NCBI RefSeq assembly: GCF_954871325.1
Contig: NC_088775.1
Location: 12,501,561-12,565,560, forward strand
Direction: 5' to 3'
DNA length: 64,000 nucleotides
From: Gordionus sp. m RMFG-2023
Lineage: Eukaryota; Nematomorpha; Gordioida; Chordodea; Parachordodidae
A program made the translations under genes and the position numbers. How positions within the stretch are numbered: the first letter of the stretch is position 1; each line of letters begins with the position of its first letter. This document shows, in pieces, positions 50,401-60,933 of this stretch. Under the pieces are notes generated by a model. It ran no database searches. It was not told where the DNA came from and was given only the letters and a program-made list of their open reading frames with translations.

Positions 50401-53400
50401 CCACCCGCCCTCCCATTTGTCTAAAATTCTTTACCCTCCCGCCCATTAGTCTAAAAATTTTTTAACCTAAATCCACTTATAAAATTTAATAATGGCCATT
50501 CTTTCAATTTTTTAAGGTTCTAATAAAAATATTTGAGCATTACACTCCTACAAAAAGTTTATAATTTAGGAAATTAATTTAAGCATAAAAAAAAATTCAA
50601 TTTAAATTTAAAAGAGTTTTGCATACATTGCATACGTGACATCCGAGTATTACAACAATGAAATCCATTACGAGACATTATATATGGTGGGAAAAATTAG
50701 ATAAAGATGTCGAAAAACTAATTAAAAAAACGATTGGTACAATAAAAAAAGAAATATTGTTATTGATCATTTAATTAATTATGATTTTTCTTTAGTTTGT
50801 TTTTGAACAAAAATTTTAAATTTCCTTAACCCGCCCGCCCATTTTTTGAATTTCTAAACCCGCCCGCCCACTTGCCCATTCTCAAATTTTTTTACCCGCC
50901 CATCCGCCCGCCAACTTAAATGGGTGGGTGTAAACGGGCGGGCCGAATCCCCCCCCCCTCAATGCAGACCTCTAGTCTAAACTAAAAAAATTTTAAGCCC
51001 AAATTATGGTTCACAGCCCTGGTAGAAAAATCAAGTTGAGCGAATTTGTGTTATCGCTAGCTCTTAGATTTGACCGGTCTCTGAGGTTGTAGGCCAATTC
51101 ATATATCTCGCATAATATAGTCTCAAATAACTCAGAGAAAACAATTTGAATTAATAGCCGATTTCGATTTTTTTTAGCTAAGGCCCGGAGCCGATTTATT
51201 TTGGCTATTTATAACCTTTCAAAATATATTTCTATGAAGTATATTTATAGCTTAACGAAATAAATTTAAGTATTTTGTTCATTTTTCAATGTTGCAATAT
51301 AGCACAGATTAATTCAATTAGCCCTCATATTTATATTGATTCAAAATCTTTGTTGGCTCACTAGCATAAGATTTAAATCAGAGATTATTTTATACAAGAA
51401 CAAAGATTAACACTCCAAGATTTTTGCAAGGGGTGAAGTCCCTTTAATTTTTTTTACCATTGATTTTATTGAATAATGTTAGGACTTCATATTTCAAGGC
51501 CTTTGGCCGGTTTATATCTCAAATTTTCTTCGCTTTTGTACTCCTTTTTTTAAAATAAATTTCTCACAAATTTTTCATGGTCTTTATTTTTAATATATAC
51601 TTATAATTAGTATATTTTTTTATAACATCATATGCACATTTTTAGTAATTTGCTAGGGGTAAATTCTTTATTTTGAAATAATATTTACCAAACTAGGCAA
51701 ATTTTGTAAAAGAGGTGGGGATTTTTACGTTTACCCCCTAATTATAAGCTAGTAAGATAATTACTAATTTATTTTGCGGCTATAATTTTATGTTTAAGTA
51801 ATTTACATTTTTACGCCATATTGATAACAGATAGTCTGGTAGGAAAATTTTGGGTTGCGGAAATGTGAACTAGATACTTTATTAAGTAATTAATAATAGA
51901 CATCACGATTTCATAGAATAGAATTACACATTATTATTTATGTCGAACAATTAAAGTTAAGACTATTTACTTTCCCTGTAAGATCTTGCAAGATTTTATC
52001 TTTTGACAATAGAAAAAACTTGTAACTAAAAAAAATATAAAGACACTAGAATTAATTTACATAACCGATTTTTTATTTTCGATATATTTCAAAATAAAAT
52101 AATAAAATAATCATTTATTTTGACAAATTTATTGTATGGAACGAGAAGTGCACGACTTATTAGATATCTCGTATTTACATCTTTTTTCATTGTGCAATTT
52201 AATTTTGTTTACACTGACAGTATACATCTATTTGATCCTATTTCTAAATCTAAACCATCGGTGGCTAAAAATTAAATATATTTTATACATTTTTATCATA
52301 AAAAATTTAAAAAAAAAATTAATTGATAATTATCGGTGTCAAAAAAAAAGAAACTACGAAAACGAAACAAAGAAAACTTACCCCAATCAAATATATATAT
52401 AAAAAAACTCCTTAACTTACAGAAAGACCTTCTTACTAATTCTTAGACTTAGTAAAATTTCCACAACAGATGATTACAAACGGTTTTTATTTAAGATACT
52501 CAAATTATTTAAAATCATAAAAATCATTTTATATTAAAAAAAAAGAAATTTTCATCGTAAAAAAAATAATGATTGTAAAAAAAAATATATCAAAAATCAA
52601 AGTTTTTAATGATTGACATTTTTTAATATACATAAAAATTTTTTATAATTTACAACAATCGGCTTATGCAGTTACATTTTTATATAAGTAAGCTATGATT
52701 TATCAATTTAAAAAGGATGAAAACTTATACTAGCGAAAGTCGAATTTTAGCATTGAGCTTATTGGATAACCTAAAAAAAATATTATGATATTATATATAT
52801 TTTTCTAATTATCAATATCCAATTCATTAGAATACACCATGTGTTTTCGTACGCTTTTTATTTTTATCATGCAAAATATTAAATATAAATAACTGTTAAT
52901 TGATAAAATTGCTGCGAACACCATTTATTTGATGTTGACCCCTTTCAAATAAGGTTTTAATCTCTATATCTTCAACCAAATTATCTATAGATTAGTCAAA
53001 TTATTTTGCAAAATAAGATATTATAAAACCGGCATTTTTGAAATAGGAATAACCAATACCTTCGCTTTTGTCAGGATATTATATAAATATTGTAAAATAA
53101 ATGAAATTATCCCAATAAACAAAAATATACGATAATATATTCAGAGTGAATTCATATTGTTTTCAATTTGAGCTGTAAAATATTATATGTTAACTGATAC
53201 ATCTTATGTTAAACAAAAATATATACCAAGATCATGTGATGGATAATATTCTTAGAATGAATTCATATTGTTTCCAATTTGTATCTGTAAAATATTATAT
53301 ATAGACTAGCATTTTATATTGAACAAGAATATATACCAAGATTATGTGATGGAATATTCTCGAAGTAAATTAGTATGCATTAGTTAACATATAATATTTT

Positions 53401-56400
53401 TACAGCTGAAATTGAAAACAACACGATTTAACTCCGAGAATATTATCCATCACCGGATCTTGGTATATATTTATTTTTGTTTATTAAGATAATTTCGTTA
53501 ATTATTTTGCAATATTTATATTATAATCCTAACAAATGTGGAGATATTGGTGTTTATTCCTATTTCAAAAATGTCGGTTTAATGCCTTATTTTGTAAAAT
53601 AATTTGGCCAATCTATAGATAATTTGGGTGAAATTATAGAGAAGAAAACCTTATTTGAAGGAGGTTAACATCAAATAAAAGGTGTTCGCCGCTATAACAA
53701 ATATTTATTTTTTTTATTCAAACACTTCGTATTCTATGAATTGGATATTGACTGTATTTAGAAAAATGCATAAAATGTCGTGAATATTTTCCTTTAGATT
53801 ATCCAATCAGCTCAATGCTGAAGTTCGACTTTCGCCAATATAAGTTTCCATCTTTAAATTAATTGATAAATTATAAAGAAAATGTAAATGCATCATTTAT
53901 GTTACTTTTAATTTTAGGCCACTCATGATTTAGACCTAGAATCGGAATCCAAAAAAATAGATGTATATTGTCAGCGCAACCAAAATTGCACAATGAAAAA
54001 ATGTAAATGCGAGGATCTAACATGTCTTGCAAATCTCGTTGCTACAAAATAAATAATGCATATATAAAATATATAATAATTATATTTTATATTTATTTTG
54101 AATTACGGGTTTATAAATTAATTCTAGTAGTTACAAGTTTTTACTATTATCAAAAGATAAAATCTTGCAGATCTTATAGGTAATTTTAATTGTCCGACAT
54201 AAATAATAATGTTTAATTCTTATTCTCAATATATAAATGAAATGGACATAATCTCTATTACTAATTGCCTTTTAAAGAAATTAGTTCACATTTCCCCAAC
54301 CCAAACTATGGTTTTTCTTAAAAATTTACCCTCTCGCCCGTTTATTCTAAAATTTTGTTTAACCCACCCTCTTTATGTTTAAAAATTATATTAACGGCTG
54401 GTTTGGCTGTTTATTTATTCATTTATTTTAAGATATTTTTTAATCAAACTGATAAAATATTCAATATTATGAAATAATGATTTTTAATAAATTGAAGTCT
54501 TGTTCTGCTCATTTTGACAGAAAAATATTATAAAATTCATCCGCCCAACACGCCGGCGAATTGTTTAAAAAATATTTTTTAACACCTCCGCCACCTGCCC
54601 AATGTTTAAAATATTTTAAGAAACCCACCCGGAGATTGAGTGGGCGGGTTAAAAACCCCCTCATTGCAGATCTCTAATTCAAATAAGAATTTTATATTTT
54701 ATTATTCGCACGAATACGAATAAATTATTCGATTGGTTCAAAAGAATCGCATGAATACTTTATTATGACCCACATTCTCTTTTTTTTATAAATATGTTTA
54801 ATTCCCAATAAATGAATAATAGGGTCATCGTTCAAAACTATAGACAAGAGTTATTGGAGAAATTGAAAGCCATGTTCAACGATTTGTCGGAATCGAATGG
54901 TAGAGATTTTTATTTTACACGAAATTATAAATTTTAAAACAGTTTCAAATATTATAACTCTTTATCTTTCTATTTATTAAACCAGATAAAAAAAAAGGGT
55001 TTCTGATTAAAACTTACATTGCATTATGTCGGTTTTGTTAATTTTTTTTTAACCTCGTTCACATAGAGGTTTTATTTCTAATATTCTTGCTGAGTTTCGA
55101 AAATATTTTGAGCAAAAGTCATTTTTTTAAAAAAAGATTTTTTGGATGAAAATTGCAAAATATTTACTTATAAAAGATTTTTTTTACAAAAATAGCATTT
55201 TAAATAGATTTTTTTAAACACTTATTCTATGTTTATTCAGATAAATTCACATAAATGTTTTCATAGCTCCCCTCAAATTTCACTTGTTAACGCTTATCAC
55301 ATTTTGTGAACATACCAAGTCCGCCCTTTGCGCTTCCGGGAAATTCGTACCCAATATGATTGATCAATTAGCCCTCCTGCCATCTATCCCACCCGAGATA
55401 AAAGAAATGTTTATGGAGTGTCAAAGTTACGCATTATGTTTTTATGCAAATATTTTATTTTGTTAGAAATTTGAAGGAGGAAAGAAATCGAATTCAAAAA
55501 AATTATTAAAGAAAAAAAGGTAAAATGTTAGCGCCATTTTATTGACAACTCGCCTATCGCGCGTTGAGACCTTTCATTAAAATAAATTTTCGCACCATCT
55601 TTAGAAGAAGCAAGGGCTTGGTAATGCCCAAAAATCATTTAAAAAATAAAGTTAGGGCGAATATTAATTAAAGAAAATAATGGTTTGAGGCTTCTGATTT
55701 TCAAATCAAATTTGGCACTTTCATTCTTTTAAATAAATATTATGTATAATTTAAATTTAACTTTATTGCTGTAAAACTTGTCTAATAGGAGTAGTAACTC
55801 CCTAATTTTAACCAATATATTTAATCCCAATCAAATTCCTAATAATTACAATTAGATGGAATGTAAAAATTTTGATAAATTGGGCAACTGTATAAGTAGG
55901 CAAAAATCTTGATTGCTACATTTATTATTTAGAAAAACGTTATTATTAAATAATAATTAGGGCGTTATAGTCCGTTCGGGCAATGTTATTTTACCTTGAG
56001 TTCAAAACGGTCAAAAAAATTTGAATATAAAGATTTGTAATTTACTGTTTTGTCATCTTTTCCTAACAATTTTTTTTAAACCTTTTAAAACGCAACGTGA
56101 AATTTATATTCACGGACAAACTCTTTCTTAGATAATCGTAGTGTTGTTAAACGGCTCGATTTGAGCCGATTTTTGAAAATAAATAACTCAAGGTTTTACT
56201 CCAGAAAAATATTAAACAAGCCTTTGCTTATAGATGACAAAAAGGTTTGGACATCTCACCCGTTTTTAACCGCGATAGTGTCGGGTTTGATATCTGCTAA
56301 AAAAATAAATAGTGGTATAAGGATCTAGTAGAAGCTATCCTTGTAAATCACATTTTGTAATAGAAAAAAAGGCTAAAAAATCTCAAATTAATGTAGAATA

Positions 56401-56709
56401 ACCCGGAAAACTACAATGCATTTTGGTTATGGGCCAACATGTAAAAGTATAAATCAACCAGGCAAGACCCGACTAGTCTACGGATCATGGCCTGAACCGG
56501 TTTGGTTTGACTTTCAATAAATAATTTTTTTTTAAACAAAACAATTTCAAAAAAAATATTATTTAGGGCTCATAATTTCAGAATACTCAACGTCTCATCA
56601 ACAAAATGGTTCTGCCGATGGTGATCGGGAAATTAATAAAAATCACGTGGATGAGGATGTGTTGACCGAGAAACTCTTAATGCTCAAAAATTCAGTTCTT
56701 AAAGAATAA
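39747..56709 (+). CDS. UFL1: UFL1 homologue, E3 UFM1-protein ligase 1, complete
   Basis: UFL1 transfers the ubiquitin-like modifier UFM1 from UFC1 to substrates, together with the ER adaptor DDRGK1/UFBP1, at the ER membrane and on ER-bound ribosomes. The 18 exons are 39747-39820, 39867-40012, 40055-40181, 40222-40336, 40379-40506, 40550-40608, 40659-40814, 40856-41049, 41256-41498, 43475-43643, 44929-45193, 46229-46398, 47606-47751, 48439-48519, 50003-50094, 54823-54899, 55267-55437, 56567-56709 (stop TAA 56707-56709). Every junction uses GT-AG and every phase matches; the sum is 2,556 nt, 851 residues, against about 794 in human. The start MGDWSEIENLSNFFKKIQ matches the family's N-terminal helix. 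Characteristic stretches include NCIEIVNKL, DGKEFITPKHL, KYLLKTVGC and FVPNMIDQLALLPSIPPEI. Exons 1-9 and 10-18 differ sharply in composition and intron size. Confidence 0.95.
42120..42760 (-). pseudogene. Decayed protein fragment, hAT-like or unknown, in UFL1 intron 9
   Basis: One minus-strand frame runs from about 42715 to 42262 with three stops. Pieces are PRIFGCFSKAQDFMVERNLP, APDLIIMQFNERFNEKSMNQ, DNFEYICEFYHLNSSNIFEE and MLKFGNIYKMAKTGDV. Further along, an acidic tail SSSDDDNSETYDLD ends in a stop at about 42150. The style resembles the middle part of ZMYM-like hAT proteins, but I cannot confirm this. It lies inside the low-CpG tract. Confidence 0.4.
43475..56709 (+). CDS. UFL1: UFL1 exons 10-18: charged linker and C-terminal domain, long introns
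   Basis: Exon 10 (43475-43643) ends in a basic linker, KEERKKRSSTS, joining to GGSQNSRAREHKTK in exon 11, like the vertebrate GGGGGNAREYKIKK segment. Exon 12 has QEMEKIQERINELYHKITVF, then KGVQLF. Exon 13 has LNKYLLKTVGCELFEQLL. Exon 14 ends HLSNISKTLVQN. Exon 15 has SAFLNELLDISQTNSLNIIL. Exon 16 reads VIVQNYRQELLEKLKAMF. Exon 17 has LITFCEHTKSALCASGKFV. Exon 18 is a polar tail ending MLKNSVLKE. Exon 17 has two possible donors in the same phase; 55438 gives ALWLIISEY and fits the family better. Introns are 367-4,728 nt. CpG and CGN arginine codons are common here, as in MON2. The C-terminal domain follows family homology; no catalytic cysteine is expected. Confidence 0.93.
44340..44800. repeat. 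Interspersed repeat family D, copy 1
   Basis: It has AAAATCTTTCATTTAATTTT, GACTGTGTCGAAAATTT, AAATTTATAAAA, TTTTGGACATG and TGTGAATTTAATTTTTTGAT, ending GGATACAGCC. The copy at 63530-63920 shares these in inverted orientation. Confidence 0.65.
47935..48115. repeat. Copy of the AACGCTTT-ended repeat
   Basis: Shares GTTTATAGTAAACCTAATTC, AGCTGATTCCTCAC and GGCTCGATTAGGTAAATTTT with the copy at 5470-5735. Lies in intronic sequence before UFL1 exon 48439-48519. Confidence 0.45.
49348..49639. repeat. Palindromic MITE family B, near-perfect copy
   Basis: The two arms, about 49348-49490 and 49500-49639, are almost exact inverted copies. The left starts CGTATGGGGATTCGGAATCT; the right ends CCGAATCCCCATACG. 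The transcript would fold into a single long hairpin. Flanks are TATATAT on both sides, compatible with a TA-type target. Lies in UFL1 intron 14. Confidence 0.85.
49676..49835 (+). repeat. Short tandem duplication
   Basis: Two direct copies of a roughly 100-bp unit share AGGTA.CATCA.TCC, TTAATTAAA, TGACA.TAGGGTAAATTACTG and CCAAT. Copies are at about 49686-49745 and 49790-49835. Confidence 0.65.
50330..50985. repeat. CCCGCCC-rich interspersed repeat
   Basis: Repeated CCCGCCCGCCCA blocks alternate with AAATTTTT spacers, ending in GGGTGTAAACGGGCGGGCC, a run of 10 C and ATGCAGACCTCTAG. A related copy lies at 54340-54685 with CTCATTGCAGATCTCTAATT at its end. Both sit in UFL1 intron 15. Confidence 0.6.
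53100..53480. repeat. Central tandem and inverted units of the large palindrome
   Basis: Direct units share GTGAATTCATATTGTTTTCA or ATGAATTCATATTGTTTCCA, TGTAAAATATTATAT and AATATATACCAAGAT, followed by an inverted partial unit containing ATATAATATTTTTACAGCTG and ATCCATCACCGGATCTTGGT. Confidence 0.7.
53918..54052 (+). pseudogene. Cysteine-rich exon-like frame in the palindrome's right arm
   Basis: After a TTTTAG acceptor-like site the frame reads ATHDLDLESESKKIDVYCQR, then NQNCTMKKCKCEDLTC, then LANLVATK and a stop: 44 codons with spacing C-x5-C-x4-C-x-C-x4-C. The left arm carries the same DNA inverted (about 52130-52270) but with the frame damaged. It resembles cysteine-rich tails of transposon-encoded proteins. 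I cannot assign a family, and it is not part of UFL1. Confidence 0.4.
54340..54685. repeat. CCCGCCC-rich interspersed repeat, second copy
   Basis: Has CCCTCTCGCCCGTTTATTCT, CACGCCGGCGAATTG and GAGTGGGCGGGTTAAAAACC, then ATTGCAGATCTCTAATT, as in 50330-50985. Confidence 0.5.
56141..56255. repeat. Palindromic MITE family A, 3'-truncated copy
   Basis: Begins GTGTTGTTAAACGGCTCGAT followed by TTGAGCCGATTTTT, the best-preserved left terminus of the family. It continues through AACAAGCCTTTG and loses similarity near 56255. Lies in UFL1 intron 17. Confidence 0.75.
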
Positions 56710-59700
56710 ATTTGATTTAAAGGATGCATGATTTTTTAAAAATATATATACGAAATGTAATTTATTTATGGATATGAATGGAATTATATATTTCGACCTC
56801 TTGATTTATTTTTTAAATATTAATCATATTTATTTTTTTTAAATTGAGATTACTCTATATTTAATGACATATAATACTAATAAGACTGACAATTGTGTTA
56901 ATAATTGCTAATTAGCTGGTGACAGCCATTCTAGTCTCCTTTATTTAATTATTTAACATTTTATGAAAACTATTATTTATTACGTATTCTTTTGCAAGGG
57001 ACCCAAAATGGTGCCATCACCAGATTTGTATTTCAATTGAACATATTTTTCCATTTATTATATATGAAAATTGAAATGTACCCCCTTTATTTTTTTTTTT
57101 ATTAAATACCCGTATTCCTTTTTTTTACATAATAATATTTATTTAAATTATATTATAATGATTTTGATTTGTAAAATAAAAGCGTTTATATATATTAATA
57201 ATCTATTGGCTAAAAGATTTATTGGTGACAGTGCCCGTTCATAAAATTAATAGTAATTCCAACTGCATAACATTTCTATATTTTTGGTGTTAATATTTAA
57301 ATTTAAAACAGTGTATTAAATAAATTTTACCAATTCACGTAATCTCTCCCTGTCTCACTTCTCGCTTTAAGAGATTTATGCACCACCTACTAGGGGTCTG
57401 TTAATTCCACCTAAATGCACGTTCATACTAAAAACGGGAGGGCGTATTTGAAAAAATTGGCGCGGCATGGCTTATATTTATCCAAAATTTAATTTTTTAT
57501 TTTCAAAATATTTGCATACCAATTGTAATTTTTATAAACACCTGGTGCATAGATGCCAATCAGCAGACCGAAAATTTTTTCAGAGTCATGAACGTGCGAG
57601 TTTGTGATCTAAAAATAACTTGAAAGATCCCTACTCCCCCAAATTTTTTTAAAGGTTAATTTACGCTAAATACAAAATTAGATTATGAAAAATGCTTAAG
57701 TTTATAGACAACATAACAGGTAAAATTTAACAAATACTTAAAGCTGACTAGTAACGCGAAACGGACATTAGTATCATAGTTTTTACTGAACTACGCGATG
57801 GTAGGCCTAATTTAAAAACGGATTTAATAAAATTTGGTAACAAAACTTAATATGAGTACCCAATTTTAATTTTTAATAGTGTATATTATAAATTCCACTT
57901 CGAATATATTGACGGCCATTTTAGATTTTTAAATCAATTAGAATAAACCCTTTCGAAATAGTATATTACAGCTTTATTCCAATAGCACAAGCAGTTAACT
58001 GGTTTGAGAGATTCTAGCCAGCCAGCAAGAATAAGAGAGTAGTAGGGTTATAAATGTATTTAAAATACAGTTTAATAAAATTTGGTTAATTTTTTTTTGA
58101 AATTTTTTTAATGAATATTTTATAAAGATGTATATATACATTGTTTTTTTTTCAGTAGGACCCATTTTTTGAATCAAGTCATCATCAGCAGTTAGCTAAG
58201 GGTTAAAGAGATATCAACATGGGTACAGGGGGTAGGGTTAATATATTTTTAAAATGGTTTAATAAAATAGTCAATGTTTATTAGATAACTATTATGGTAC
58301 GAACATATGATTTATTCCAGATTATCCTAAATTTATCACTAAAAATATTTAATTTTTTTTACACTAATAATACTAAGTGTAAAATAATAATTTTAAAAAA
58401 TCCCCCTTTTTATAAGCATGAAATTTATTAAAATTGGTGTATTTTTGTTCGCAATAATTTTGTACCTTTTCGGAACTCATGAATACATAAACATTATCTC
58501 TTTTTATGTGGGCAATCCAAAGTATAAAATGTATTCAATTCATATTTTTTTAAAAAATCAATTAACCCCTTTACTTTCATCCGTTGTATTACACTAATTC
58601 GATTCAGAGAAAAATGATTAATTACATTACTAGGAATAAGGAATATATTATTCTTTCTAAAAAAGGTGAAATGTTTTAGATTCAATATTTAATTTTAATT
58701 GCTTCTAGTTAATCAATAAGTTAAGGAATATAACATTATTCTTATAAAAAGCCTTGGGTGTAAAAAGTTATGTTTTTTTAAAAAAAAAAAAATTTTCAAG
58801 AAATTTATAAAAAATAAAAATTTTTTAAAATAAATTTTATTTATTGTTTAAAATAAAATCTAATTTCAACTTGTGTAGTCTCAATGACTCGATATTATTA
58901 TTATATGAAAAAAACATTGAAAGATTTTGGATGGTCAGCATCTGATTGATTTTCGAGTTTTTTTTTCAAAACTATATTTAATTAGGAAGTGGAAAACCGT
59001 TTTTAGCACTGAATTTCTAAATGTTACAAATAAAGTATTTAATTTTAAAGCAATAATTACAAAAAAAAATTGAATATATTTTAGTCAATAAAAGTTTTTA
59101 ATATTTCTCTTTAAGGCCCTTAGGAGTTTCAAAGTTATATATATATAAATAAATAAATGTGCATTATTGTTTTAATGCATTGATAAGAATTACTAAATAG
59201 CGCCCATAAATTTTTTATATATAAAATACATTATGCCTCTCCCTAAAGGGGCCAAAAATAATCATTTGAATTTTGTTTTTTAACATACAAATTATTTTCG
59301 GATTTAATAACTTTATTTACACAGACAAATAAATGTATAATTTTTTTTCCATAAATTAAAATAAATCATTTTGTAAAACATACACATCTATCATATATTC
59401 ATAATTATAGGTAATTTTCGAATTTAAAAACTCAAAATAAACAGATAGACCTTGGTGCAAAATTATCCATATTCTTGATTAAAATTCTGAAGCTATATAT
59501 ATCCGGATATAAGTAATCAATTTCACCATGAATACTATAAATATAAATAAGAGACCTGTGGACCTAGAACCAGGTCTAATAATATAATGGCTCATATTAT
59601 CCATTTTCCCTATTTGAAGCAAATTTACGAGAATGGTACAACTCAAAATAACAAATTTTTTTCAAAATTTTGTAAGATCTCTAGGATCCCTGATATATGA

Positions 59701-60459
59701 AAAAAAAAGTATCCAATTATTGAATATAATTATTAATTTTCTATCGTGCCATTTCTACAATTACAAAATTCAAAGTTTTGAATTTCTTTAATACGCCTCG
59801 TTTATAATATATATTTTTTAAAAATAATTAATATTGTTATGCAATGTAATCCTCTTTGCTTCTTTATTCCAATCAGATCATTTATTGATATTCTGGAATA
59901 TTTCAAATAATCATAATACATTATTTTTTTTAAACATTAGAAATTACAGCTATTTTCAGTTATATTTTAAGTTTACAGAGAAATAAATTCTAAGTGCAAG
60001 TAACCTTATCCCTAGTTTCTATAGGATCAACCATGAATTAAATTATAAGTTTGTCCAATTGCCCTTGATCGTCAATCTTTTGAAGAAAAAGAAAACTTTT
60101 TACTATTGTGCGATTTTTTTTAATGATCGTTTAACAAGCAAACTCCCCATCTTCGCACAAATTTTATGCGTGTCAGAAGAATGAGTGTATAGTATATAGA
60201 ACATTATTTTTATATAATGCACATTCTGAGATTTATATCAAAGTCTACTTGTTTAGACTCGTATAGTTAAATACTATGAATTAAAATTTTTTTAAAAATC
60301 GGCTAACAAAAACAAAAGCACAAGGGTAATTATATAATGACTAAATATAATAATAAAATGTAACATAACCCGCTGCAGGTATCAAAAAATAAGGTAAAAA
60401 ATAAAATATAAATCTTGAATAATTTGTAACGCATTATTATTCGTTAGTTTTCAATATCA

Positions 60460-60525
60460 AAGCAAGAAAAAAGAAATATCAAAGCAAGAAAAAAGAAATG
60501 TCAAAGAAAGAAAGAAATCTATATA
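60460..60525 (+). repeat. Tandem 22-bp repeat
   Basis: About 2.5 copies of TATCAAAGCAAGAAAAAAGA plus two bases, grading into a GAAA microsatellite. Similar GAAA/TTTC tracts are scattered through the window. Confidence 0.75.
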
Positions 60526-60645
60526 AGAGAAAAGGGATTTATAAATTTAAAATATACATTAATTGATAAAATAAATTTTATAAATACATAAACATATCTA
60601 ATTTGGCCTCTTCATAATTTCGGCAAACCATAATTTGACCAAAAT

Positions 60646-60775
60646 CCATGGGGAATCAGAATCCTTTATTTTTAATTTACTGTATTATTTGGAAAATCTG
60701 ATTTGACCGGAAATGCATTCCTGTCTCTATGGGAGAACCCCAAACTGTGAATTTCAGAAATTTTGCCAGGAAACT
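60646..60775. repeat. Palindromic MITE family B, half copy
   Basis: CATGGGGAATCAGAATCCTT, TCTGATTTGACCGGAAATGC and TGAATTTCAGAAATTTT match the left arm of the 49348-49639 copy; the right arm is missing. Confidence 0.6.
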
Positions 60776-60933
60776 GTTTTACTTTTAATTTATATTCTTT
60801 TTTTTATAAAGTATTTTTTTTTTAAAATATAAATTAAAAATTACAACAAAAGTTTTTTGTGTCTAAAATATATTATTTTTTTTTTTAGGGGGTTCCAAAA
60901 AAAACGCAATATTTATAAGCATTTCAACTCAAC

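Larger units (their letters stand above)
51850..54305. repeat. Large imperfect inverted repeat (about 2.4 kb)
   Basis: The left arm from about 51850 (GGAAATGTGAACTAG, GTCGAACAATTAAAG, GATCTTGCAAGATTTTATCT, ATACACCATGTGTTTTC, AACACCATTTATTTGATGTT) is matched in reverse by the right arm ending near 54305 (AAAATCTTGCAGATCTTA, TAATTGTCCGACATAAATAA, TTAGTTCACATTTCC). The centre, 53100-53480, holds a tandem repeat of about 125 bp and its inverted copy. It is a foldback-type element within UFL1 intron 15. Confidence 0.78.
56710..60933. other. Intergenic between UFL1 and the metalloprotease gene
   Basis: AT-rich sequence without a supportable gene. It holds a tandem ATCAAAGCAAGAAAAAAGAA repeat at about 60460-60520 and a family B MITE fragment at 60646-60775. 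Possible short frames (for example minus strand 58685-58494) have no features beyond length. Confidence 0.5.

Noticed and set aside
52136-52402. Plus-strand 88-codon frame starting MEREVHDLLDISYLHLFSLC
   Set aside because: It lies in the left arm of the large inverted repeat and is antisense to the cysteine-rich frame of the other arm; composition is low-complexity afterwards.
58494-58685. Minus-strand frame of 63 codons (VINHFSLNRISVIQRMKVKG)
   Set aside because: Length is expected by chance in this AT-rich DNA and no conserved pattern or splice context was found.
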